59,230 nucleotides of DNA from positions 1 through 59,230 of the forward strand of contig JAUIAO010000038.1 of assembly GCA_030425425.1 (NCBI GenBank). Reading direction: 5' to 3'. Source of the stretch: Bacteroidia bacterium (lineage in GTDB: Bacteria > Bacteroidota > Bacteroidia > Cytophagales > Cyclobacteriaceae). Shown in pieces: positions 7,031 through 19,400 of this stretch. The first letter of the stretch is position 1, and each line of letters begins with the position of its first letter. A program made the position numbers and the translations under genes. The notes under the pieces are model-generated. The model worked only from the letters and a program-made list of their open reading frames with translations, did not search any database and was not told where the DNA came from.

Positions 7031-9496
7031 TCAAGCTTCTTGCAGCTCCTTATGAACAGGAAGAGAAATAGTGAACGTGGTTCCTTTTCCTTCCAGGCTT
7101 TCCACCTTGGCAGTGCCGGCATTCATCGCCACAAAATCTCTTACCAGCTGTAGTCCAAGACCAACACCTTTTTCCCCCGATGTACCTTTGGTACTTTGCA
7201 GCTGGCCTGAGCGGAAGATCTGATCTGCTTTTTCTTTTGGCATGCCCAGCCCGGAATCTGTTATCTCAAAATTTAGATAAGGTTCACCTGCAGAAAAAGT
7301 TCGTATGGTAATAGTACCGCCGGTTTTGGTAAACTTAATGGCATTGCTGATCAGGTTTCGCAGGATGGTGGTCAGACAGTTTTTGTCGGCAAAGACATTT
7401 TGTTGCTCCTCCGCAACTTCTAATTTCAGCGTGATGTCCTTGTAAGCGGATAGTGGCTGATACAAGGCGATGACCTCATCCAATACAGGTTTTACATCGG
7501 TTTCTTCCGGATGAAACGGAAATTCTCCTTGCTCTTCTACCGCCCAGTTGAGGAGGTTGTCCAGCAATTGATTAATCTCTTTAGATCTTTTCACTACTTC
7601 TTGAGTAATCTCTTTGAGTTCGTCGTAATTCTGCTCTTCCAAGTGAAAGTCTATCACATCGGAAAGTGCCTGGAAAGAACTCATTGGAGACCGAAGGTCA
7701 TGTGAAATGATTGAGAAAAACTTTGATTTGGTGTTGTTCAGGTCTTCCAGGTGATCGCGCTGTGCTTTGATTTCAATATTCTGATTCTGAACTTCCTGAT
7801 TAAGTCTGGCTAGCTCAGTATTCTTCTTTTTGTTTTGGTAAAAGAACACACCGAGAATGATTGCTATCAGTCCCACGGCCACAAACCCCATGAGTGTCAT
7901 TCGCTGACGAGTTTGTTCCTTTTCAAGTTGTGCATTGAAAGTTAGCCGTTCTTTTTCCTGAGCATAAGCTATAGAATCGCGTTCTTGCTGAAATTCAAAG
8001 TCAGCTTCTATTTTGGTAAATCTTCTGGTTTTTTCTATGTCCTGAATACTGTCCGACATGGCTTTGTACAAGACATGAGCCTCATAGGCTTTCATACCTT
8101 CATTGATTGCCGCATAGGCTTTAGCCAGCATTCGGGCGTTTTCTTTGATGCGTGGTTTAGAATCGATGGCCTCACTCAATTTCATAGATTCTTTCAGCAG
8201 TTTGATACCTTTCCGATACTCCCCGTGTTGGAGATATAAGCCAGCCATGATGGTTAGATTCTGAGCAATGCCATCTTTATCATCAGATTCTCGGATCAGG
8301 TCATTTGATTTGAGGATGTAAGAGATGGCCGTTTTAGAATCATCTATAGCGATATAATACTCTGATAGTGTTTCATAAATGGTACAAAGTTCACCGGTAG
8401 AATTGACCTCTTGAGCATATTTCAAAGCCCGATCCAGATAATCTTTGGCTTCATCTATTTGTCCATTATAAAGCAATACATAGCCAATGTTGTTGGCATT
8501 ATAAGTAGCTCCCGAGAGGTCTCCCGTTTGTAGACTGAGATCGAGACCATTTTTAAACGAAGAGATTGCCCCTTCAATATTGTTCATTCCATATTGTAAT
8601 ATCCCGATGTTTTGATAGACATTATTCAAATCATTGTGCGCATTTACTTCTTTGAATCCATCATGAGCTTTCATATACATTTCCAGCGCATCCACACTTT
8701 TCCCAAATTGCTGATAGATCATTCCCAATGCTAAGTAGGAGCCTGCGAGTTGCTGAATGTTATGCGCTTCAGTAGCAATTTCCTGAACCTTCTCTATACA
8801 ATAAATGGCACTGTCCATATTGCCCATCGCGACATAAACATTACTCATAATATTATATAAGTGCGGTGGAGTATAGTCCACTTTATCCAGGAGCGCAAAT
8901 CCTTTTTGAAGATATAAGTAAGCGTCACGATTGGCACTTGTTCGGTTGTACAATTCACCCAGATTGATGTAGCTGGTGAGTAGGCCCGCGTAATCCTGAA
9001 TCGAATCACGGAGGTGTAGTGCTTTCAATTGATATGCTTTAGCTTCATCAAATTTACCTTCATTGGATTTATTAAAACCTATCACACTATATACATTGGC
9101 TACTTGCTGATAATTTTCATACTGATTAGCAAAGGTCAATGCGCTATCCATATAGGCATAGAGACTATCCATCTGAAATGAAAATGTAAACTGCGCACCA
9201 TGTAAATAATATGCTTGCGCCAATGCCTCTTGGTAATTTATGCTTTTAGCAAGTTCAATGGCCGGAGTGGTAAACTTCCCAATGCTGTTTCTATCGGCAT
9301 TTTTGAGTTGTTCGCCTATGGCCAAGTAGGTGTCCACCCGTTCCCGATCCGAAATATCTGTATTCAGAACATTCAAAAGAGAATCATAGATTTGATGATC
9401 GGCTTGTGCCGAAAGGTCTGATGGAATACTTATCAGACCGGATATTAATAAAATGAAAACAAGACTTTTAAAAAATGGTTGAGTTGGTTTTAGCAT
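7031..9496 (-). CDS. TPR-containing sensor histidine kinase, 821 aa
   Basis: An export signal at residues 1-31 (ending LSAQA) is followed by about ten tetratricopeptide units (about 35-500) that would face the periplasm. A transmembrane helix (about 535-556, GFVAVGLIAIILGVFFY) and a coiled coil to about 590 come next. HisKA carries ISHDLRSPM with His599, and HATPase has NLISNAIKFT, DSGLGM and GVGLGLQLV. The enzyme should autophosphorylate and pass phosphate to a partner regulator, with the TPRs presumably binding a protein or peptide signal. It has no receiver or output domain. It is divergent from a LytTR response regulator (105 bases between the starts), the natural candidate partner. TPR-kinases paired with LytTR regulators are common in Bacteroidota. 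Confidence 0.92.
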   Translation of the reverse strand: MLKPTQPFFKSLVFILLISGLISIPSDLSAQADHQIYDSLLNVLNTDISDRERVDTYLAIGEQLKNADRNSIGKFTTPAIELAKSINYQEALAQAYYLHGAQFTFSFQMDSLYAYMDSALTFANQYENYQQVANVYSVIGFNKSNEGKFDEAKAYQLKALHLRDSIQDYAGLLTSYINLGELYNRTSANRDAYLYLQKGFALLDKVDYTPPHLYNIMSNVYVAMGNMDSAIYCIEKVQEIATEAHNIQQLAGSYLALGMIYQQFGKSVDALEMYMKAHDGFKEVNAHNDLNNVYQNIGILQYGMNNIEGAISSFKNGLDLSLQTGDLSGATYNANNIGYVLLYNGQIDEAKDYLDRALKYAQEVNSTGELCTIYETLSEYYIAIDDSKTAISYILKSNDLIRESDDKDGIAQNLTIMAGLYLQHGEYRKGIKLLKESMKLSEAIDSKPRIKENARMLAKAYAAINEGMKAYEAHVLYKAMSDSIQDIEKTRRFTKIEADFEFQQERDSIAYAQEKERLTFNAQLEKEQTRQRMTLMGFVAVGLIAIILGVFFYQNKKKNTELARLNQEVQNQNIEIKAQRDHLEDLNNTKSKFFSIISHDLRSPMSSFQALSDVIDFHLEEQNYDELKEITQEVVKRSKEINQLLDNLLNWAVEEQGEFPFHPEETDVKPVLDEVIALYQPLSAYKDITLKLEVAEEQQNVFADKNCLTTILRNLISNAIKFTKTGGTITIRTFSAGEPYLNFEITDSGLGMPKEKADQIFRSGQLQSTKGTSGEKGVGLGLQLVRDFVAMNAGTAKVESLEGKGTTFTISLPVHKELQEA

Positions 9497-9601
9497 GTCA
9501 ATTCTGGATTTTTTGACCTTGTAATGATCAATCTATGCTAATTTAGTAAAACGTGCTCAAGTCAATGATTAAGTACCATTTTTAAACACTTTAATTTTCT
9601 C

Positions 9602-10324
9602 ATGGAATCTCGCATTTCAATCGTCATAGTAGAAGATGATATCATCACCCAATCACAAATCAGGAGCTATCTGAAAAAAGCAGGTTATGAGGTGCTGGCA
9701 GCTGTGAAAAGTGCTGAGGATGGCTGGGAATTACTGAAGCAGGGAGAGGTAGATCTGGCCATTTTGGATATCAATTTGGCAGGGGAAAAAGAGGGTCTTT
9801 GGTTGGCTGAAAAGCTGAATCAACATGGTAAGGTTCCATTCATATTCCTAACAGCTCACAATGATAAAGAGACCATTTCTGAAGCGGTAGAGCTCAGGCC
9901 TCAAAGCTATCTGATCAAGCCTTTCGACGAGATTGTACTTTTCTCTGCAATAGAATTAGCGATGAGAAATTTTGCAAAGGCAGATGAAAAAAGTGAGGAA
10001 AACATCCTCATAAGAGATAGCCTGTTTGTGAAAGAAAATAACTTGCTTGTTAAGATCAAGCTGGCAGATATGGTTTATGCCATGTCAGATGGCAATTATG
10101 TGGAGCTTTACGTCAACCATAGAAAGTACCTCATCCGTCAGAAGCTCAATGATTTTCAAAAAATACTTTCACCGGATGATTTTTTGAGAGTACATCAGCG
10201 ATACATTGTCAACCTTCACAAATTAGAAACTATCGGTACCGGGCATGTATTGTTGGCAGGGCAGGAAGTGCCCGTATCTAAGGCTTATCGTGACGAACTG
10301 ATGCGAAGGGTGCGCACTGTTTAG
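9602..10324 (+). CDS. LytTR-family response regulator, 240 aa
   Basis: Receiver domain at residues 5-125: acidic pair in VEDD, phospho-acceptor Asp56 in AILDINL, and Lys in YLIKPF. A LytTR DNA-binding domain follows at about 138-240 (AMSDGNYVELY, FLRVHQRYIVNLHKLETIGTG, VPVSKAYRDEL). LytTR domains typically bind two direct repeats about two helical turns apart. A repeat pair with exactly this geometry lies upstream of both giant genes in the window. The gene is divergent from the TPR kinase at 7031-9496 and shares its domain plan and length with the regulator at 12373-13101, so the two are paralogues. Confidence 0.93.
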   Translation: MESRISIVIVEDDIITQSQIRSYLKKAGYEVLAAVKSAEDGWELLKQGEVDLAILDINLAGEKEGLWLAEKLNQHGKVPFIFLTAHNDKETISEAVELRPQSYLIKPFDEIVLFSAIELAMRNFAKADEKSEENILIRDSLFVKENNLLVKIKLADMVYAMSDGNYVELYVNHRKYLIRQKLNDFQKILSPDDFLRVHQRYIVNLHKLETIGTGHVLLAGQEVPVSKAYRDELMRRVRTV

Positions 10325-10486
10325 AATGTGAGAAATCGTGGTTTTTAACAGTTAATATTTAGAACGACTTATCATTCAATTCCCACAAAACAGATCATAT
10401 TCCCCAGAAACCAGCCAATTGTTCACATGAAATTGCAAACAGTTAGTAATTGGTCTAATTTTCATTTTGGAAAGTAGAATCTGAAA

Positions 10487-12370
10487 TTGAAAAAGGTATT
10501 TTATTTATTGTTCATGCTTATGGGGCTTGCGGGTCTTTCTCAAGACTTTGAGAAGATCCATACGCCTGAGGCTTTCATGGCCGTATGGGATAGCCTGATC
10601 AATACCAAAGGAGGTGTCTTTCAGCGTCCAGTGGGTGACTGGGAGGAGCCGACAGAGAAATACTATTTTGAGGTACTGGAATCGGGAGACAGTGCCATGA
10701 TTTTTTCACTGAGCTATCCTATGGCCTTCATCTGGCATACACAGGCCAAATATAGTTTGTGCATTCCATTGTTCGAGTACCTTTTGAAGCAACCTTCCCG
10801 ACTGAACGAAAAACAAAAGTTTTACTCCTTTCTGAAGCTCGAAGAAGCCTATCTGCGAAGTGGATTACTTGCAAAAGCAATTCCTCTCCGACAGCAGCGA
10901 ATAGACCTGGGTTATGCCAATAGTTTTTGGGAAATCTATGCTTCGGCAGGTCTTTATCAGGAGGCCATTCGAGATTTCAACATATATGAAAAGCGCCCAC
11001 TAAAAGGCTGGAAACGCATGCTCTACTATTTGGATCTGGCCAGGTTGTTTTTGGATTATGAAGTATTTGATAGTGCGATATTTTATTATCAAAAAGCTCA
11101 TCAGGATGGATTATACATTGCTTCCAGATCTGATTATCATGGTATTAGCAACTACTCCGAAGTGAATAAGCACTATTGGGTTTCTTACTGCTTTGGTCAG
11201 ATAGGGCACATTTATGTGAAACAGGGCAAGTATCAGCAAGCCATTCCCTTACTCAAAAATGATATAGAGGTGAGCAAATCTGTATATGAAGTAGATAATA
11301 CGCTGATTAAGCGATTGGATCTGGCAACTTGCTATTTATCTATGGGGCAGCCGAATACAGCAGGGGCATATATTGACACGGTAAAACAGCTGGTAACTGG
11401 GAAAGGGTGGTTGCATACCAATCTTCAACTGTTAGAAGTAGAATCAGAATACCTGATACAGAAAGGAAATTTTGAATTGGCAAACAAACGACTAAAAGCA
11501 TTCAATCATTTGAATGATTCGCTTGTCAACCAGCGTAATAAAAATAGCCTAATAGTCATGACAGCCATACTCGATACCGACCGGCAGAAAGAAATGGTGG
11601 CTCGTCAAAAGCGCGATCTGGAAGAAGTGAAAGCCCTGGAGAGAGCAAAGACCAATCAACTGAACCTGTTGGTTTTTGGTGTGGTGATGCTCTTGATTAT
11701 TTTGGTTTTGCTTTATATCAATAATCGGCAAAAGCTCAGAAGCAAGCGTGCAATTGAGCTGCGCTTGAAGGAAAAAGAAGTTCTATTAAAGGAGATCCAT
11801 CACAGGGTAAAAAATAATTTGCAGATCACATCCGGATTGCTGCAATTACAGGTGGATAAGTCAGGAGATCAGAAAACAAATGCCGTATTGTTGGAAAGCC
11901 AGGGCCGGATCAAGTCTATGGCGATGATCCACAATCTGCTATTATCAGAAAAAAATATTAGTGCAGTTTCTTTGAAAGAATACATTGAGAAACTCATTTC
12001 ACTGATCAGTATGGGGTATGGCCGCAATAAAAAGATTGAGATCGAAATGACGCTCGCGGATCTGGAACTGAATTCTGATATGGCGATTCCTCTTGGTCTG
12101 ATTATCAATGAGATCATCACCAATTCTTATAAATATGCCTTTGACGGTGAAGGGGGTAAGATTATCATCAATCATTTTAAAGGAGAAGGCTTTGAAGATG
12201 TGTTGGAAATCAAAGATGATGGCAAGGGCTTTCCAGAGAATTTTGACTACCGACTATCCAATTCATTAGGAATGGAGCTAATCGAAATGTTGGCGCAACA
12301 GATTAGGGCCAAGTTGAAGATATTCAATCAAAACGGGGCAGTTTATCAAATCACTCTTAAACCAGCATAA
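10487..12370 (+). CDS. HisKA_2-type sensor histidine kinase with TPR-like sensor region, 627 aa
   Basis: An exported N-terminal region (signal peptide KKVFYLLFMLMGLAGLSQ) carries TPR-like helical repeats (about 100-350). A transmembrane helix lies at about 388-410 (LLVFGVVMLLIILVLLYI). A HisKA_2 domain with EIHHRVKNNLQ (His438-His439) and an HATPase domain with NEIITNSYKYAF and DDGKGFP complete the protein. The ORF begins at TTG (10487); this start is needed for a complete signal peptide, since the next in-frame ATG lies inside the hydrophobic core. The stop is two bases before the ATG of the LytTR regulator, so the two form a tight operon and a likely cognate pair. The HisKA_2 domain differs from the classical HisKA of the kinase at 7031, so the two kinases are not simple duplicates. 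Confidence 0.9.
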   Translation: MKKVFYLLFMLMGLAGLSQDFEKIHTPEAFMAVWDSLINTKGGVFQRPVGDWEEPTEKYYFEVLESGDSAMIFSLSYPMAFIWHTQAKYSLCIPLFEYLLKQPSRLNEKQKFYSFLKLEEAYLRSGLLAKAIPLRQQRIDLGYANSFWEIYASAGLYQEAIRDFNIYEKRPLKGWKRMLYYLDLARLFLDYEVFDSAIFYYQKAHQDGLYIASRSDYHGISNYSEVNKHYWVSYCFGQIGHIYVKQGKYQQAIPLLKNDIEVSKSVYEVDNTLIKRLDLATCYLSMGQPNTAGAYIDTVKQLVTGKGWLHTNLQLLEVESEYLIQKGNFELANKRLKAFNHLNDSLVNQRNKNSLIVMTAILDTDRQKEMVARQKRDLEEVKALERAKTNQLNLLVFGVVMLLIILVLLYINNRQKLRSKRAIELRLKEKEVLLKEIHHRVKNNLQITSGLLQLQVDKSGDQKTNAVLLESQGRIKSMAMIHNLLLSEKNISAVSLKEYIEKLISLISMGYGRNKKIEIEMTLADLELNSDMAIPLGLIINEIITNSYKYAFDGEGGKIIINHFKGEGFEDVLEIKDDGKGFPENFDYRLSNSLGMELIEMLAQQIRAKLKIFNQNGAVYQITLKPA

Positions 12371-12372
12371 TT

Positions 12373-13101
12373 ATGAGCTCAGGTGTGAAAGTATATATTG
12401 TAGAAGATGAGGCCATTACCCGGGCTACCATCAAGAGCCATTTGGTCAGTGTGGGTTACGAAGTAGTAGGTATGAGTGATGAAGCGGAAGAGGCCTGGGA
12501 AGAACTGAAGCAAAATGAAGATGTGGACCTGGTATTGATTGATATCAATCTGCTTGGTGAGAAGGACGGAATCTGGCTGGCCAAACAGCTTTTTGGTCTG
12601 TGTACAATGGCTTTTGTGTTTCTCACTGCATACACCGATAAAAACACCGTAGGTGAGGCGCTGAGTTTCAAACCGGATGGCTACCTGATCAAGCCTTTTC
12701 AGGAAATGGATCTGTATTCGGCTATTGAAATTGCCATGGAGTCTTTCACTAATCGGAAGAAACTCTCCACACCCAAGAAGGATACGATGAGTAAGTATCT
12801 TTTTGTGAAAGATGACCATGTATTCACCAAAATTGAGATTGACGAGATTCAGTATGTGAAGTCAGATGGTAATTACCTGGAAGTTCATCTGTCTAATAAA
12901 AACCATGTGGTGCGGAGCAAGCTGGATGATTTTGGTGATCAATTGCCTGCAGATAAGTTTGTAAAAGTTCATCAGAGATACTTGATCAATGTAGGATATA
13001 TAGAAACTATAGGCACTGCTCAGGTCACATTGAACGGCACTGAGATTCCCATATCCAAAACCTATAAAAGCCAACTTTTGGAGCTGATCAATACGATTTA
13101 A
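12373..13101 (+). CDS. LytTR-family response regulator, 242 aa
   Basis: Receiver domain with VEDE, phospho-acceptor Asp57 in VLIDINLLGEKDG and Lys in YLIKPF. The LytTR DNA-binding domain is at about 140-242 (VKSDGNYLEVHL, FVKVHQRYLINVGYIETIGTA, IPISKTYKSQL). It starts two bases after the HisKA_2 kinase stop, so the two are cotranscribed. The next gene downstream is the first giant surface protein, whose upstream region carries two 21-bp-period direct repeats. This regulator is therefore the first candidate for control of that gene (inference). An AT-rich weak hairpin with a T-run (ATTAGT..ACTAAT, 13128-13160) may end the operon. Confidence 0.93.
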   Translation: MSSGVKVYIVEDEAITRATIKSHLVSVGYEVVGMSDEAEEAWEELKQNEDVDLVLIDINLLGEKDGIWLAKQLFGLCTMAFVFLTAYTDKNTVGEALSFKPDGYLIKPFQEMDLYSAIEIAMESFTNRKKLSTPKKDTMSKYLFVKDDHVFTKIEIDEIQYVKSDGNYLEVHLSNKNHVVRSKLDDFGDQLPADKFVKVHQRYLINVGYIETIGTAQVTLNGTEIPISKTYKSQLLELINTI

Positions 13102-13226
13102 TAGATCAGTTTAATGTCGGGTAGATGATTAGTTGATTTTATACTAATTGATTTTTTAAGATGACAAGATAGATTCATATGAAAACCATCTGATTTCTAA
13201 TTGTACAGTTTGTTTTTGTGAGAAAA

Positions 13227-13303
13227 TTCATACTTCACAAAATTCCACCCAAACTTCACTTTTTCAGGGTAAAATCTCCCCAGACACATCAATTTCATAA
13301 TTG
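13227..13303 (+). promoter_or_regulatory. Putative LytTR-type direct-repeat site and promoter of giant gene 1
   Basis: TTCATACTTCAC (13227-13238) and CCCAAACTTCAC (13248-13259) are direct repeats with a 21-bp period, two DNA turns. A -7-like box, CATAATTG (13296-13303), follows 37 bases after the second repeat. The same arrangement with the same spacings lies upstream of giant gene 2 at 27360-27436, and the sequence between and around is also similar. Two direct repeats about two turns apart is the usual LytTR binding layout. The actual start site is not known. Confidence 0.6.
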
Positions 13304-13424
13304 AATTTCAAGATGCTCCAACCAGAGCTTCTTTTTACCGCTAATGGGGATCAGCCAAAGTGCTGGTTCCTGTTTTAACAACTCAACCAAAATACTAATG
13401 AATAATTCGCCAAAACAATCTACT

Positions 13425-16400
13425 ATGAGACAACTTAGCTTACTGCTTTTAATGCTGCTGACCATCACTGCTTGGGGGCAAACCACAAAATATGTCACAA
13501 GCACTAGTGATGATGGCTACAACACGTTGCGTAGAGCGATAGAAGAAGCCAATGCCGACGAAGGGACAGATTATATCTTCGATCTCACTTCTCTAAACGG
13601 CACGATTACTTTACAAAGTCACCTTGATACCATCAAAGGAAACGTTGTGATAAAAGGGCCAGGAGAAGACAAGCTCACTATTTCGGGAAATGACCAGTTC
13701 CGAATTTTCTTTATCAAGAGTGATGGAAATGTTTCTATCAGTGACCTTACACTTGCCCATGGCCTTGCCAAGGGAGGAGACGGAGAAAGTGTTTGGGGAG
13801 GCGGTGGAGGTGGAGCCGGAATGGGAGGAGCAATCTTCCTGGAGGCAGGTAACCTCGACCTGAGTTTTGTAACACTTTCTGATAACTCTGCGATCGGAGG
13901 AAACGGCGGGAGATATGCTCCTAATTCAAGGGGACGAGGTGCTATAGGAGGAGCAGGACCCTTTGGTGTTACTCCTTATGTTTCGTACGGCAGTGGGAAA
14001 AACGGTGTTTTTGGATCTGGTGGAGGCGGTGCTCCAAACCCCAGCAAAAATGAAATAAACAATGGTGGAGACGGTGGATATGGAGCTGGAGGCGGAACTG
14101 GTTGGGAATTTTCCGACCCTAACACTGCAGGAGATGGTGGAAAATTTGGGGGCGATGCTCACACGGGTGGTTCTTATACGGAGTTATATGCCGGAGGAGG
14201 AGCTGGTCTGGGAGCAGCCATTTTTATCTATGGCGGGGGAGCTACTTTCAATGCTGTGACTGTCACTCACAATACCGCTGTTGCCGGAGTGAGAGGAGGA
14301 GTGAATTCTGCTGCTCAGGATGGGCAAGCCAAAGCGGCAGGTGTTTTTCACTACAGTGGTTCGTTGGTCAATAATGGATTGGTGTTGGATGGTAATATGG
14401 CTGCAGATGCAGGTACAATCGGGACTGATAATGTTGATTTTTATTCAGAAACCGGACTATCCCTTTCGGAATCAAATCCTCCGGTCATAGCAAAGGCAAA
14501 TCCGGTAGATGGCGAGTCCAGCTATCAAAAATCATCGCCTATTGCATTCGTGATGAATGAGAATATTTATAAAACGGATGGTAGTGAAATTGCAGTGAGT
14601 GACCTTGCAAGTATCATCACGTTCAAAGAAACCAATGCCAGCGGAGCGGATCTGGCTTTCACAGCGACTTTGGATATCAATAAGTTTGCTATTACGCCTA
14701 CCAATGAATTGCAAAATGGCCAGACTTACTACATCGCCATTTCTAACCTGGAAGATCGCTATGGCAATGAAATGAGTGCTCCACAGACCGTCACTTTTAC
14801 AGCAGATGGTACTGCTCCGGTGTTTACTGAGAACCCTGCTTCCGGTTCTACCCTATTAGGTACGAGCCTCACTTTCAGGGCTGATGAGCCGATTTTCAAA
14901 ACGGATGGTGCAGCAATAGAAGCAGCTGACTTTATTGATCTGGTAAAAGTGAGACTCGATGATGCCAGTGGTGCTTTGGTCAGTACGACAGTGTTCTTGA
15001 CAGGAGGGAATACATTAAACGTAGAGTTGGATGAGTCACTCCCTAGTCAAACCTATCACGTCACCCTTCAGGATATAGCAGATGTCAATGGGAATGTGAT
15101 TACTCCTTTTACTGCGACTTATACCCGACCGGCATTTGCAGATGCCAAGCTGAGAGTGAAAAATATCCTTGATGGTGGAGAATTTACCGAGAGGTTGGTT
15201 GAATTGGTATTTGATGAAGAGTATTATATCGAGTATAGAACAGACAATTTCCAGAAACTGAGCAGTTATTTTGGGTCGGATGGTGATAAGATTTTTACGC
15301 TCAAGGAAGGTGACAAAAACGGAGCTGACGTAGGATTTGAAAACTTCCAGAATTATGATCGTGACCGGTACTTTTTCTTACCGTATTTAGCACCCAACAA
15401 GCAGTATTATCTAAAAATATCTAATCTCTATACTGCGGATCAAACGCCACTCAATCCAGTAGAACTGACTTTTACTACGCCGAATCGTTTCAATCCTGTA
15501 TTAGGCTCTGGATATGCGTCCGACGCAACTGTTATGTATCTACCAAATTCGAGTGTTGGTACGGCTTTTACCTTAGAGTATTTTATCAATCCTACAAACA
15601 CCATAAGGACTGCAGGTCTTTTCTATGGAAGAAGTGAAGACAATACCTCAGGTCTGATGATGTACCTAAGAAATGGGGAGTTAAGGGTATCAAAAGTCGA
15701 CAATACCCTGACCGAGATCACCGGTCAGTTTCTGGAAGCAGATATCACACTACCTGCCGATGATTACACCAGTCTCACTTTTACTTATGACAATGGTACT
15801 GCAAAGTTGTACCATGATGGGACAGAAGTAGCTTCAGGCACTCTCGATCTTCCTGTACTCGAAACGGTAGAAATCAAAACCAACAGGAGCATAACAGGTG
15901 ATTTTGGTTCCTTATCGCTAAGTAGCGGCTATCCGCTGTTCGACGAAGTAAGGGTGTGGGATGTAGCGTTGAGTCAATCTGAGATTGCCGATTATCAATC
16001 ACAGCATGTCGATTTTGACCATCCAAGTTTTGAAAATCTCAAGCACCTGTGGCATTTCGATGAAGAATTAGGTAGCGACTGTTTTGATGCGGTCACGCTG
16101 ACCACTAATGTTAGTTCGAACGATAGAAGAGACCGTCTTTTGTCTAATCGTTTATCAGCTCCTGAGCTTTCACTGTCTCTTGATGGGACTGAAGTTTCTG
16201 CAGGAGATGCAATCACATTTTTGGCTGGTAATGGCGGTCAGGTGATCAAAACTTTTGAAATCACCAATAGTGGTACGCAAACGCTTGAGATTCTCACCAC
16301 CCCAGCTGTATTTAACTTCCCCGGACGATATGCCATTGACTTTTCTGAGAGCGATACTTTGCTTGCAGCAGGTGAGTCTACCAGCTTTACAGTAACCTTC

Positions 16401-19400
16401 CAATCGAGCGATGTACGATCTTACCCTGATGTACTCAGGATCGCCAATACGAGTCCAGAGAGTGTTTTTGAAATACACCTTACGGGACGTGGCGTGAGTA
16501 TTGCCAATGGTATCTGGGACTATTATGGTGGCAGGGATGTGATGGACGATTTATATGGAATTGCGGCCTATAATGGAGAGTTGAATATCGTATATGCCAA
16601 TTCGGGATGGAAATTGGCCAAAGCCAAAGAAGCAGCCGATGGCTCTTTAGAAATCACCAATGTTCAGAATTTAAGCCAATACACACAGCAGGCCACTGAA
16701 CTGATTACGGATGGCAATGGCAACTTTTATAACCATTATGCTTCAAGCAATACGCTAAATGTCTATAACGTCATCGCAGGAACCAGACAGACTTACACGC
16801 TCAATTCTAATACCACGGATTACTCGGAAGGGGACATAGCATTGGACAATAATGGCGTCTTCTACAGTGCACGCAGCTACTATGATGGGTCTGCTGACAA
16901 CCAGCATGGTATTAAGATCGACAAAGGCTTTCCGTCAACAGAAACCATCACGTTGACGTTCGAAGAGTTCGAAACCCTATATGGTCAAAATGGAGGATCA
17001 TATCTTAGTAGTTACAGTATCGCATTTGATTCAGACAATAATCTGTATTTGGCGACAGCATCAGATTATGGATATTTCATGTTTTTGAAATATGATGGGA
17101 CTAATGGCTGGCAAGATTTAGGTTTCGATACAAAGTCTGGTAGGGGAATATCAAGACCCGACTTGGTCATAGACCAACAAGACAACCTTCATGTTTTGAA
17201 TGTAAATTCTAATAGTATACAGTATCATAAGTTATCCAGGGATGGGGAGCTTTTGGAATATGGATATACCGACAATACTTATAATGCATTTGGCTACAAT
17301 TTTTATGACTTCTACCCCAACCGATTAGGTGTAGGGCCTGCTGGTGAGCCGATCATGGTAGTGAAACCTAATAAAACAGAGGGTCTTGCTGTGCTTACCT
17401 ATGAGAATGGTGATTTCAGATATTTTAATGACAAATACATCAGTGGGGATGAGATAGAAGGTACTCAGGCTAGCGACCTGAGGGTTTCAGTTGACCCAAT
17501 CACCGGGCGTCCTTTCGTTTCGGCTAGCTTCGTAAATAGCTTATACACCATTTATAGTACTCAGCCACTCGCGCCTGAATTGAGTGTGACCATAGATGCT
17601 GATGCCACTGCCAATGGTGACTACAAAACATTCCGAACAGGTGTAGGTACTACCCAAACATATACGCTTCAGCTAACCAACTCCGGGCTGATAGATTTGC
17701 CTTTGGGTGGTGAAAATACCTTGACTATTAAAGGCGATAATGCGGAGGCCATCAGCTTCAATAAGGAGGCTATACCTTCCAGATTGACAGTGGATCAAAC
17801 TATTGAGGTAGAGTTGATTTTCGAGCCGAAAGGTGTATTCAAAAATGAAGCAACTATCAGTATCAGTCACGGAGCCTCGAGTGATCCTTTCGTGATCAAC
17901 TTGCAAATAGAATCTCTGGATGCTGACAACACGGGTGAGTGGACGGAGTACGCAACGCTTTCAAACCCTATTTATACAGATGCAGATATGGCTATCGGTA
18001 TCAACGGCGCATTGGTCTATTCTTACAATACCTATGAGGCTGTGAATTATTCGGGCACACTATATCCTTACGCACAGTTCAGGCTTTACGATGGTCGATA
18101 TGGAGAACTCACGCAGACTCCTACTAAAGTCACAGACGGTTCAGTTCCTACATCCAGCCCTTCCTTAACCTCTTACTACACAGGTCAGCAGGTGTTGGTG
18201 AATCCGATGGGAACTAATGCTTTTACTTATGTAGATCCTGATCGTGGCAACTACCCTTTCAGAATGGGTTATAATGCTAATGGCTTTTCAGCCATTAAAA
18301 TCGTTCACGATGGACGACCTGGCGTGACGGATTTGGAGTACGGGGACGATGGGGATTTGGTCGAGTTTAAACTTTTTGATGATTCGGGTGGTGACTATCT
18401 ACAGTTACGAAATGATAACAACAACTATTATCTGTATCAAATTTGGACTTATTCAGATGCCAATTTGGATGTAGAACTTGGAGATGGTACAGTGTACCTG
18501 GCTTATCAGTACAACAACAGTTTGCGTGTGATGAGTCAAACCAAAAACAGTGGGACTCTAAACACCATATCTCAACCTGGTTCCAGTTACCCGAATCCTG
18601 GCTCCCCTTACTCACACTCTATGGACATTGAGCTGGGGGGAGATACTATATTCATTGCGTATATCGACTGGTCAAGAAAGGATTTGGCATTACTTCCTGT
18701 CCATACCCAGAACGGGACTCACTATTCCGTGCCTTTCCCGGGATTAACAGGTGTCTCAGATATACAAGTTCATGTTGCTGACGGGATTCAATACGTTTCG
18801 GTTATTGAAGATTTGGGTAATGGACAATATCCTGTCTCAGTGCTAAAATATGTAAATGATGCCTGGGAATATGTGGGAACACCAAGGTTTAGCTATGGAG
18901 CTTACGAAACGGCCTATTCATCGCTGGCAGATGCTCCTACTAAGCCTGCATTAAGAGCGCCGTTCGTAAGGGACGAATATGGAACACTCTACGTGATGTA
19001 TGGTGATAAGATTTTCTCTTTGACAGAAACACCTGCAGAGTTCAATCATTTGCCTGCGTTTACTTCAGATGCGATCACTTCGGTGGATGAAGGTGTAGCC
19101 TATAGCTACAATATCACAACTTCTGATGTTGATGTTGCTGATGTCTTGACCATTACTTCCTCAGATCTTCCGGATTGGTTGACACTGACGGACAATGGCG
19201 ATGGTACGGCTACTTTGAGCGGTACGCCTACAGATGCGGATGCTCTTGAATACGAAATTGAATTGACTGTTTCGGACGGTAAAGCAATGATCAAGCAGTC
19301 TTTTACTCTGACGGTGAATGACCTCAATTCAGTACCTGCTTTTGATCAGCCGGTAACCACCATTTCAATCGATCAGGATGCGGAAGCGCAAAACCTAGAT

